A stretch of 64,000 nt of DNA, taken from NCBI RefSeq assembly GCF_013141725.1, contig NZ_WHNZ01000081.1, forward strand, positions 62,001 through 126,000, in the 5' to 3' direction. The position numbers were made by a program, and so were the translations under genes. Of this stretch, positions 36,661-45,800 are shown piece by piece. The notes under the pieces were generated by a model. It had not been told where the DNA came from. It saw only the letters and a list, made by a program, of their open reading frames with translations, and searched no databases. Positions within the stretch are counted from its first letter, which is position 1, and each line of letters starts with the position of its first letter. The DNA comes from Paenibacillus planticolens. GTDB taxonomy: Bacteria > Bacillota > Bacilli > Paenibacillales > NBRC-103111.

Positions 36661-39600
36661 ATGAAATCGGCCAAACGTACACCTATGCGCAAAACGTTAT
36701 GCATCACCTTCGCTATAACGCTTGCCGCATCAAGTTTCACAAGTGTTGTGCCAGGAATAAACACCGTCAGAGCGGAATCTGGCTTTACTGCGCCTCAGGC
36801 GGTTTTGGATCATTTAAACCAAAACGATTGGTCTAATTTGCAGCAAATATTATCAGGTATTAATGGTTCCATCACTTCTCCACTTAAAATCAGCGATGTG
36901 GATAAAGGTAGCTACACAACGGGACAACTCATGGGGAACGGTGATATCGGCGTCATTGCCGCCGGTGTTTCCACGACCTCCCAGCAGTTTTATTTTGGCA
37001 AAAACGATTTTTGGGGCACGCTTCATGCGCAAGGCAGCTCTGTGAAAGATAATCAAGGTATTTTATCGGGCGGCGGGCTGGATATTTGGCCTACGAAGGC
37101 GGCGGGCAGCAGCGCGTCGGCGGTCTTTAATATGACGCAGGACATTTTGAATGCTCAGGTCGTTACGAAGATGCAGTTGAAAAACAATGAGGGCTACGAC
37201 GCGACGATCGAAATGAGATCGTGGACGGCCGATACCGACAATGTATTCGTAACCGAAGTCGAGAATAAAGGGGGCGGCGCCGTAACTCTGAACACCAAGC
37301 AATGGGTTCCGAAAATGGCCTATGCCAATGCAAGCGCGACGGATTTAACGGATGCGAATTCAACCTATCCGTATACGGGAGGCATTGATTCGAAAGGCGA
37401 TAATCCTGTTCTTTGGACGACAAGAGATTCCAATGCGGGCGCAAGCGGAAATACTTCAAACTTTAGAAGCCGTACGGCAACCGCAACGACTGTGGTTGGC
37501 GCGCAGCTCGTCAATACCCGCGAGAAAATCGAAGCGAATGACTATTACGACAGCAATAAAGGCAAATATTATGACTCGCTTGGTGAGTCCGGAGATTTTA
37601 CCGTAGAAGCGGGTTCAACCGTATACTTGGTTACTTATTTCGCAAGCAGCAGCGGCGCGTACGACTCGATCAAGAGCGTATCCGCCATTCAAGCGGACGC
37701 CGTAAACAGCATTTCAGCGTACACTTCCACGAGCGCAATCAACCAGCTCAAAAATGAACATCTAGACTGGTGGAAAAATTACTGGCTTAAAAGTTATGCG
37801 CAATTCAACGATCCGGATCTAAATAAGTACTACTATGGTTCGCTTTACATTCTTGGCAGCTCCAATAGACCGACTAGCGGGAATGGCAAGGTGAACAAGC
37901 AAAACCTTCCGGCCTCGATGTACGGCGAATGGGTTCCCGCAGACAATGTGGGTTGGGGCGGCAGGTATTTCTTGAACTACAACCAACAAGCTCATTACTA
38001 TGCTTCAGGCTCGGTTAACCGGATTGAAACGGCGATTCCGTACAACCGGGTTATCGCCTATGATCTCCCTTGGCAAATAAACAATGCGGCGGCACAAGGC
38101 TTTGACGGCGCAGCACATGTGAGAACGCTTTCGCCGTTTCATCTGATGGCCAGTTCCCAGCCGGCGCTAAACGCGAAATCGTCCACCAAAACGTACGGCT
38201 TCAACGCGAGTTCTACGGATCAGAAGTCGAACGGTATGTTTGCGGCTGTACCTATGATTTTCTACTATGAGTACACGCTGGACGATAATTATTTGAAAAC
38301 GGTGCTTTATCCGTATTTGAAACAACTGCTAACCTTCTATAGCTCCTATGTATTGAAACAGGATGACGGCAACGGCCAATACCACTATTCCGTCATTGGT
38401 TCGTCGATTCATGAAGGAGACGCAGCGGACATTAACCCGGATTTGGACATTGGCGCTATTAAATTTTTGTCCAACTTTCTGATTCAGCATGGCCCGTCCA
38501 TGAAGGAGGATCAAGCCAATATTAACCGTTGGCAGGATCTGATGGATCACACGGCGTTCCCGGAAGCCATGCTGCCGAAAGGTATTTTTAACGCTGACAA
38601 TAACAGCAACTTTGTGCCTACGCTGATCGCTACCGACTATCAATCGCCGAATCAGGCACACGTCGACATGATTGAACCGGGTGACCAACCGGTTGAGCTG
38701 GAGGGCGTTGTCTTCCCGTTTGAAAATTTGCAAAAGCTGGACGGCGACAAAGAGCTTCTGCAGAAGGTTTTGAACACGCTTGAGTACATGAATGGATGGG
38801 CAGCGGCCGGATTTGCCGGCTGGAGCAGCCAAAACAACGGGTTCCCTAAGGTATACCCGATTGCAGCAAGAGCCGGTTGGCCGGCGGCGGATTTGCTGGT
38901 CAAATTTAAGACCGCTCTCAATGCCAAAGTTAGAAACAGCAACCTCACTTACTACGGAAGCGGCGGTGCTGTTGAAACGATAGCGTCGATGGAAGCTTTG
39001 AATTCCATGGTCATGCAGAGCAGCACCACGCCTAATGTGCCAAGCACGATACGGGTTTTCCCGAATTGGGATATGGCAAGGTCCGTTAGTTATGAAAGGC
39101 TGGGTGCGATGGGGAATGTAGAAGTATCCAGCGCCTACGATGCAGCGACGCAAACGATCCCTTATGTTGATTTGAACAGCAAACGGAATGGCAAAATTGC
39201 GCTTGTCAATCCATGGACAACAGGAAAGCCCGTCGTCCAACAGGTTAATTCAAATCTAACGCTGGGCGCTGCGGTGAATTATACCATTGAAGGTGGAAAA
39301 ATCATTTTCGAAGCGCAAAAAGGGTCCAGATATATGGTGATGGTCGATACGTCGGATACGACTAGCCATGTATCGGATATGTCCTTGGATAAATATTCCG
39401 CTACGCTTATTTATAACGGAACTAACGGAACCGATACTGGAACGGTAACGGCAACCTTATACGGCAATCCAAGTGACACCGTAACCTGGACATCTTCGGA
39501 TCCTGGCATTGTCGCAGTGGTTGGCAGCGGAAACGCGGCAACCATCAAAGCGGTTGGCACAGGCGCGAATAAGGTTGCGAACGTAACCGTAACGGCACGA

Positions 39601-42444
39601 AGCGCACAAGACGGAGGGGTAGCACAAACCCTCAAGGTCAAAGTTGCCGACGTAACCACCGTACCGGCAAGTTTAGTTATGGTCAATCCAATCACGGCTA
39701 CGATTTACGGGCCTGCGAATACGAGTTCCTCGACAGGCAAGGTTACCGGTAACAACAGACTGCAGCTGACGACTTCCCTCAGTCCGAGCAATGCCTATGA
39801 CAAGAGAATCATGTGGACAACAAGCAATCCGAACGTTGCGATGGTGGATAAGAACGGTTTAGTCATCGCGCGCGGAGCGGGTACGGTCAAGATTACCGGT
39901 ACGAGTATGGCGAATCCAAGCTTGCCTCCGGTAACGTGTACCGTGACTGTGACGGGGGCCGGCACCGATTACAGCGGAGATTCGACGCTGGGTGCCGTGT
40001 TGACAGCTGCCAAATCCATTTCGGCTTATGCAGGCGACAAAACAGCCAGCGGCGGGTTTAAGCAAGTATCGGCCAGTCCGAATTGGGAAGGCAGGCAGGA
40101 AGATTTCCAGAAAGCTCATATCAACGCATTAGGCGTAAAAGCTAAATATTCAGGGTATTCTACGACGAACATTAGCAAAGATACGGCGTTGTTTGCGGCA
40201 ATCGCCCTGAATGAAGCCATTCGATCCATTGATCCGAGCAAAGCGGTAGTGATCGGCCAGACTGTTGACAAAGCTGCGCTTGCCACAGCAATCGGCAGCG
40301 CCTCGAAGCTCACGGCGGAACGTTTTAGCAAGCCGGAGGATTGGGCAAGTCTGCAAGCTGCGCTGCAAGCTGCTCAGAATGTTAATAATAATGTAAACGC
40401 AACGCAAACAGAAATCGACAACGTTCTTGCTCTCCTGCAAACAGCGATGAACAAAGCTATTCCGGTATCGGCATCGGGAGGCAGCGTACCGAGCGTGAAC
40501 GTAACCGCCGGGTCCGCGACGATTTACGGCAGCCGTTTTGTTCAGCTGCAGGCTTCCGGCAGCCGGACTTGGTCGGTTTCCCAGCCAGACGATACGGCAA
40601 CTACGGATGCGTTCGTCGATCCGAGCGGGGTCTTGTATGCGACGAGTGAAGGGACTTACAAAGTGACAGCACAGGCCGGTGCAGGTATCGCGGACTTCAT
40701 CCTGGTTACTTTTAGCAATATGTCTCCTATCACGAACATGTCGGCCAATAACAATGGAAATGGAAGCGTCTTTGGTTCGACGAGCGGCGGATCTTACCCG
40801 CCGACAAACGTATTTGACGGCAATCCGAGTTCGTTCTTTGACCACAGTGTAGCTGTTCCTTATGTTGGTTGGGATTTCGGAGCTCCGCAAGCGGTGAACG
40901 TGCTTCGTTTCCTGCCAAGAGCGGGGACTAACGCAGCCAGGATATACCAAGCCAAATTCCAAGGGTCCAATGAATCGGCAAGCAGTGGATATGTCGATTT
41001 GGTAACGATCACAGATAATCCAAGCACGGCTAATTCTTCATCTTGGTACGTCAAAGTGCTGAATAATACGACGGCCTACCGGTACTACCGATGGTTAGGA
41101 ACGAATGGATCACATGGGAATGTAGCCGAAATCCAGTTGTTCATGAATGTCGATAAAACGGCGCTCGGCAGAGAAGTGGATGCCGTGGAATCCCTTGAAG
41201 CAGAGAACTTTACCAAAGTTTCATGGGATGCTCTGCAGGCGGTATTGTTTAACGCGATCAGCGTGAACGATAATCCTTATGCCGGACAGGATGAAATTGA
41301 TGCGGCAGCCATAGCTTTGCAGGCGGCAATGGACGGTCTGCAGCAAGTCAATGACAGCGCATTGGCGGTCGCTAGCGGCATCACGTCGATTCCGGCGCCA
41401 GATCAGAACGCAGCAAGTCTGACGCTTCCATCCGTTCCGGCAGGCTATACGTTAGCCATTAAGAGCTCGGATCGTCCGGATGTCATTCAGACAGACGGAA
41501 CGTTGATTCCGCCAAGCGCGGAAACGACAGTCCATCTTGTGCTGGAAGTTACGCGCACCTCCGACGGCTTGAAGGCAGTTACCGCAAGCATCGCTGTAGT
41601 CGTTCCGGCTCGAACAGAACATACGGCCCGTGCGACTTTAACAGGAACTACGACGGTAACGGCCGGAGCTTCGTTCGACCTGAATTATGGGTTGGTTAAT
41701 GTAGCAGCAGGCAGCGCATTGGCGCAAGATTTGACGTTCACCTACGATCCGGAGAAATTGACATTCAGCGGTGCGGAATCGTTGAAGCCGGGATTCACAA
41801 TCGTGGATAAAAAGGAAACGCCGGGGCGGGTCCGGATCCTTGCTGTCACGATCGGCGCAGAGGCGGCGGCTGACGGCGAACTGCTGAAGCTGCGCTGGAA
41901 CGCCAAAGCGCTCACGGAATCGTCGGCTGCGACAATCGCCGTTGCCCATGCGGTGATCGCGAACGGTGAAGGTTTGGAAAAGCAAGTGGAAGGCGTTTCG
42001 CATAGCGTAACGATCACTTATGTGGACAAAGCGGCGCTCAATGTTCTTATCGCCGAGGCGCAGCAAGCGCATGACGGTGCGGTAGAAGGCACGCTATCCG
42101 GTCAATATCCGGCTGGTTCGAAAGCAGTTCTGCAGACGGCGATTAACAGCGCGGGAGCAGTTGCTCATAATACAGCGGCAACCCAACTGGAAGTGCAGCA
42201 GGCCGCAGCTGACTTAAGCACAGCGCTGCAGTCATTCAGGGCTTCTGTCATAACCGGAACCCCGGGAGACTTTAACAATGACGGCAAAGTCAGTATCGGC
42301 GATCTGGCGATTGTTGCGAAAAACTACGGCAAGTCGTCCGCTGATCCGGATTGGAGCGTATACCAGTTTGCCGATCTCAACCATGACGGCGTGATTGACA
42401 TTGTTGACCTTGCGATTATGGCCAGAATGATTTTTAACCTGTAA
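36661..42444 (+). CDS. Secreted GH95/GH65-like hydrolase with CBM32, several FIVARs, cohesin and dockerin
   Basis: The largest of the set, 1927 aa. The start is the ATG at 36661, a few bases after GGAGG; a longer in-frame start at 36583 would place 26 polar residues before the signal peptide and overlap the conserved element. Order: signal peptide (1-37); catalytic region (40-900), N-terminal beta part with LMGNGDIGVIAAG and KNDFWG, then an (alpha/alpha)6-like part with NYNQQAHYY; two Big_2-like modules (905-1100); FIVAR-like stretches (1105-1275); Ig-like (1278-1355); CBM32-like (1356-1497); FIVAR (1498-1563); Ig-like atrophied-Big (1568-1652); cohesin-like (1653-1783); FIVAR (1785-1862); dockerin (1863-1927). 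The GNG motif and fold order recall GH95 alpha-fucosidases, but I cannot assign the family firmly. A terminator follows at 42473. Confidence 0.78.
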   Translation: MKSAKRTPMRKTLCITFAITLAASSFTSVVPGINTVRAESGFTAPQAVLDHLNQNDWSNLQQILSGINGSITSPLKISDVDKGSYTTGQLMGNGDIGVIAAGVSTTSQQFYFGKNDFWGTLHAQGSSVKDNQGILSGGGLDIWPTKAAGSSASAVFNMTQDILNAQVVTKMQLKNNEGYDATIEMRSWTADTDNVFVTEVENKGGGAVTLNTKQWVPKMAYANASATDLTDANSTYPYTGGIDSKGDNPVLWTTRDSNAGASGNTSNFRSRTATATTVVGAQLVNTREKIEANDYYDSNKGKYYDSLGESGDFTVEAGSTVYLVTYFASSSGAYDSIKSVSAIQADAVNSISAYTSTSAINQLKNEHLDWWKNYWLKSYAQFNDPDLNKYYYGSLYILGSSNRPTSGNGKVNKQNLPASMYGEWVPADNVGWGGRYFLNYNQQAHYYASGSVNRIETAIPYNRVIAYDLPWQINNAAAQGFDGAAHVRTLSPFHLMASSQPALNAKSSTKTYGFNASSTDQKSNGMFAAVPMIFYYEYTLDDNYLKTVLYPYLKQLLTFYSSYVLKQDDGNGQYHYSVIGSSIHEGDAADINPDLDIGAIKFLSNFLIQHGPSMKEDQANINRWQDLMDHTAFPEAMLPKGIFNADNNSNFVPTLIATDYQSPNQAHVDMIEPGDQPVELEGVVFPFENLQKLDGDKELLQKVLNTLEYMNGWAAAGFAGWSSQNNGFPKVYPIAARAGWPAADLLVKFKTALNAKVRNSNLTYYGSGGAVETIASMEALNSMVMQSSTTPNVPSTIRVFPNWDMARSVSYERLGAMGNVEVSSAYDAATQTIPYVDLNSKRNGKIALVNPWTTGKPVVQQVNSNLTLGAAVNYTIEGGKIIFEAQKGSRYMVMVDTSDTTSHVSDMSLDKYSATLIYNGTNGTDTGTVTATLYGNPSDTVTWTSSDPGIVAVVGSGNAATIKAVGTGANKVANVTVTARSAQDGGVAQTLKVKVADVTTVPASLVMVNPITATIYGPANTSSSTGKVTGNNRLQLTTSLSPSNAYDKRIMWTTSNPNVAMVDKNGLVIARGAGTVKITGTSMANPSLPPVTCTVTVTGAGTDYSGDSTLGAVLTAAKSISAYAGDKTASGGFKQVSASPNWEGRQEDFQKAHINALGVKAKYSGYSTTNISKDTALFAAIALNEAIRSIDPSKAVVIGQTVDKAALATAIGSASKLTAERFSKPEDWASLQAALQAAQNVNNNVNATQTEIDNVLALLQTAMNKAIPVSASGGSVPSVNVTAGSATIYGSRFVQLQASGSRTWSVSQPDDTATTDAFVDPSGVLYATSEGTYKVTAQAGAGIADFILVTFSNMSPITNMSANNNGNGSVFGSTSGGSYPPTNVFDGNPSSFFDHSVAVPYVGWDFGAPQAVNVLRFLPRAGTNAARIYQAKFQGSNESASSGYVDLVTITDNPSTANSSSWYVKVLNNTTAYRYYRWLGTNGSHGNVAEIQLFMNVDKTALGREVDAVESLEAENFTKVSWDALQAVLFNAISVNDNPYAGQDEIDAAAIALQAAMDGLQQVNDSALAVASGITSIPAPDQNAASLTLPSVPAGYTLAIKSSDRPDVIQTDGTLIPPSAETTVHLVLEVTRTSDGLKAVTASIAVVVPARTEHTARATLTGTTTVTAGASFDLNYGLVNVAAGSALAQDLTFTYDPEKLTFSGAESLKPGFTIVDKKETPGRVRILAVTIGAEAAADGELLKLRWNAKALTESSAATIAVAHAVIANGEGLEKQVEGVSHSVTITYVDKAALNVLIAEAQQAHDGAVEGTLSGQYPAGSKAVLQTAINSAGAVAHNTAATQLEVQQAAADLSTALQSFRASVITGTPGDFNNDGKVSIGDLAIVAKNYGKSSADPDWSVYQFADLNHDGVIDIVDLAIMARMIFNL

Positions 42445-42472
42445 GCTAAAAACGATTTGATTTGCTTGGTGT

Positions 42473-42504
42473 GAGAGGAGCACATTATGTTCTCCTCTCT
42501 TTTC
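42473..42504 (+). terminator. Rho-independent terminator at the end of the rightward cluster
   Basis: GAGAGGAG (42473-42480) pairs perfectly with CTCCTCTC (42492-42499), followed by TTTTCC. Confidence 0.8.
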
Positions 42505-42556
42505 CATTGAATCTGAAGCAGCGTTTTTCAGTTTCCATGTCCCGCAGGAAGATAGT

Positions 42557-42735
42557 GGGAACTACAGGGCGCTATTTCGTCCAAAAAAGCCAATTATGCG
42601 AGGGGGAGGGAACTAGTGTTCGCTATTTCGCCATTAGGAGCAGATACATAGGTCATTGTGGTGAAATATGACCCTGTAGTTCCTCTCGAGTGGCCGAAAT
42701 TTCGCTTTTCGCCGAAATAAGGTAACGTAGTTCCC
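42557..42735. repeat. Non-coding palindromic repeat element between convergent genes
   Basis: The gap 42505-42862 holds no gene. GGAACTACAGGG (42558-42569) is inverted exactly at 42672-42683. AGGGAACTA followed by CGCTATTTCG (42607-42630) is inverted imperfectly at 42713-42735. CGCTATTTCG-like words occur several times. The interleaved inverted repeats look like a small dispersed palindromic element or MITE-like sequence of the kind scattered through Paenibacillus genomes. Confidence 0.5.
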
Positions 42736-42823
42736 TCAATTAGCGAATCTCAAGCCGCAAGCCGCTCCCAAGCCAACTTTCTAGTTGCAGGTAAGCGTTA
42801 AGCGGGGTGTTCCTTCGCGAAAA

Positions 42824-42854
42824 CAAAAAGAGGAAGGCATCGCTGCCCTCCTCC
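42824..42854 (-). terminator. Terminator of the leftward lyase gene
   Basis: Read on the minus strand, a GAGGA/TCCTC plus TGCC/GGCA hairpin with one mismatch (arms 42844-42853 and 42830-42839) is followed by a T-run. It lies just past the stop codon. Confidence 0.75.
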
Positions 42855-42862
42855 TAAGTTCT

Positions 42863-45800
42863 TCAGTTGGATGAAAGAATTTTACTAGCTATGAACGCAA
42901 GATCGAAAATGTCTATCTTACCATCGTTGTTCATATCCGCTATCCGATACTGATTCCAGTTCGGATCGGCGGAAGTTTTACCGTAGCAGCTCGCTACAAT
43001 CGCCAAATCTCCGATCGTAATTTTCCCGTCTCCGTTCAAATCTCCCGGTGCCGGTGCGATGACGGAAGCCGTGAATGCTTGCAGCGCCGCTTGCAACGCA
43101 GCTACAGACTGATCAACTTGCTGCTGCGCAGCATTTTGATTGCCGGAAACGGCTTGAGCGCTGTTGATGGCAGCGAGAAGGAGCGCCTTCGTTCCTATTG
43201 GATATTGGCCGATATGGGTGCCTTCAACTGCCGCATGATAAACGCTTTGTGCATTTCCAATTAAAGCATCCAATGCCGCCTTATCTACATTTGTCAAAAT
43301 GGTGATAGGGTGGTAAGCACCCGTTACCGATGTTTCCAACCCATTCCCGTTCGAGATGAGTATCTTAGACACAGTTATTGCTGCGCTCGTACTTGCCGAT
43401 TTCGCTCTCCAGTGGAGAAGAAGCAGGTCACCGCTTGTGTCCACAGCCATTTCAGGGCCTAAACTTGCAGCAATGAACCGGATTTCGCCTGCTTTTTCAC
43501 TTTGACCCACAAGCTGGAATCCAGCCTTAACAGATGCTGCTGAGACAAATTCCACCTGATTCGGATCATACGTGAATGTGAAATCCTGCGCATAAACACG
43601 GCTTGTGACATTCGCCAATCCATAAGTCAGATCGAACGAACCACCGGCAATTACGCTGCCGGAACCTGTTAATGTCGCAATAACGGTTTTGGCTGCAGTA
43701 ATTGCAACAGGAATGCTAATCGTACTTGCTTTAGTACCGTCTGATGTTCTGGTGACTTCCAACACCAGCGTTACGGTCGTGTCGGCGTTCGGGGGAATAA
43801 TTGTTCCATCCAGGGAAATGATGTCCGGCCTGTCCGAGCTCTTGATGGTGATGGTATAACCGTCAGGAACAGAAGGGAGCGCTAGCTTGACGGCATGTTG
43901 ATCCGGCGCCTCAATAAACGTAATTCCTGCTGCGATGTCAGCAGGCGTCTGCTGTTCTATGCTTACTTTAACCGTATAATTTTTCCATGAGCCGTCTCCC
44001 GCATCCACCGTAAAAACGATCGGCGAGGAGAAGTCATTGACGGTATTGTCGCTATCCTGAATCTTGGACCCTACGCGAACTCTTTCCCCGGTAGTGGAGA
44101 ACGAGGCTGTCAGCTTGGTCACATCCGTTCCCTTAGGCACGGTCAACACGATATCATTGTTAGCTTTGATGATGCCGGTTACTGGTAGGCTTAGAGTCTG
44201 GAAGCTGAATGAAGTCAGATCCTTTTGGCTCAAATCGTAAATGGGCGCGCCGAACAGCTGCAGATCGTCGAAATTCATATAGCCTGCGCTGGACTTATCC
44301 AGCCTGAACCTGAGCAGAAAGTTCCGGTTGTTATCCGCTCTAGAATCATTAATTGAAAAAGCGAATGGAATGTTGTTGTAAGAGTCGGTCAGCGTCGTAT
44401 TGCTGCTGTCGCGAACGAGCGTATTCGCTACATTCCAGGTTGCTCCTCCGTCCACCGACCATTCGGTATAAAGCTTATACCCTGTGCTGGTGTTCTGATC
44501 CTGAGTTCTGGCGAAGAAACTGCCGGAAATGTTGGCATAGTTCGTTGTGTCCACATTGGCCGTAATACTCGATCCGAAATTGCTATCTTTCAAAAGCCTG
44601 ATGGCCGCCGGCATCGATTGCGTATGCTGCGAGTTTCCGTCTTTGATAAAGACTTGCGCTTGAGAAACTAAGGTGCCGTTGTTGTAGAACCCTTTGTACC
44701 AAGTAAAAGGTTCGAAATCCGATGCGGCTTGCGGCAGCGGAGCGATAACATCAAATAAATTTTTGTTATAAGCGCTGTCCTCCTTGAGCTTGGCTTCTAC
44801 AAACGGATCTTGTCGATAATCGTTGAAGCCAACGGCATACATCGTAAATGGCAAATTGGAGCTGGACTTTACGACTTTTACCGTATAGTTTCTTGTCTGG
44901 CCGCCAGGCGATACGACGGTATATACGACCGGATTTGTAAAATCATTCGGCGTAACACCGTTCACTTGTGTGACTGAGCCGACCTTCACGCTAGCGCCGG
45001 TGATCGTAAAGCTTGCAACCAAACCGGTCAAAACGGTATCTTTCGGAACGGTGACTAGGATCTCGTCATTGGTCTGAATGGCCCCTTGAACCGGTGTATA
45101 CAATCCTTGAAAGCCAAAGGCAACGAACTCTTTGTGCGGACCGAACGGTTCGATGCCGGGCGATACAAGATTAGCGCGATTGGTGTTTGGCTGGTCTGGC
45201 GTCAACGCTTTTTCCATAATGTCGGCCGTGCTGCGCAATGCATCGGTACCGAACACGACGGCGGCTTCCCGTAAATATTTGGCGAATGGACTTTCATCGT
45301 CCTGCGGAAGCGTCTCCAGATAAGGCCACTTGCTAAAGTCCACAATGTACGGTGCGATAAAATCGTATGCTTTCTTGATATTGCCGCTGGAATTCCATAC
45401 GTCGACGCCAATTTTATCTCCCAAAATCGCCAACATGGAGAACGGCATCAAATCAAACAAGAAATAATGGAACGGACGCGTTCTTCTCAATTCCGCCGGC
45501 ATCGTGCCGTTGGAAGTGATTTGATAGGCAATGCGCGGAATGGTTGTGTTCTGTAAGTAAGCTTGCGCTTCCGCCTTTTTTCCCAAATAGAGCAAATAAT
45601 CGACATATTGGATATCGTACCAGGCACCATGATTATTAAGCGAGTTTTTCTCGTCTTGCGCGAGTTGGTTGGTTGCAAGCCAATTCGTATACCGGAACAG
45701 CCAATTTTTGAAGCTTTGCGTATCACCAGCCGTCCAGCTCGGGGAATTCGAAATCAGTTCAATAGCATCAATAATTTCAAGCAGTTTATCGGATTCCAGA

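Noticed and set aside
38329..39240. 303-codon minus-strand frame inside the GH95/GH65-like gene
   Set aside because: Antisense shadow; the plus-strand frame has signal peptide, modules and terminator, and the minus-strand product shows no recognisable motif.
40150..40962. 270-codon minus-strand frame opposite FIVAR and CBM32 modules
   Set aside because: Antisense shadow with Arg/Cys-rich, low-complexity character.
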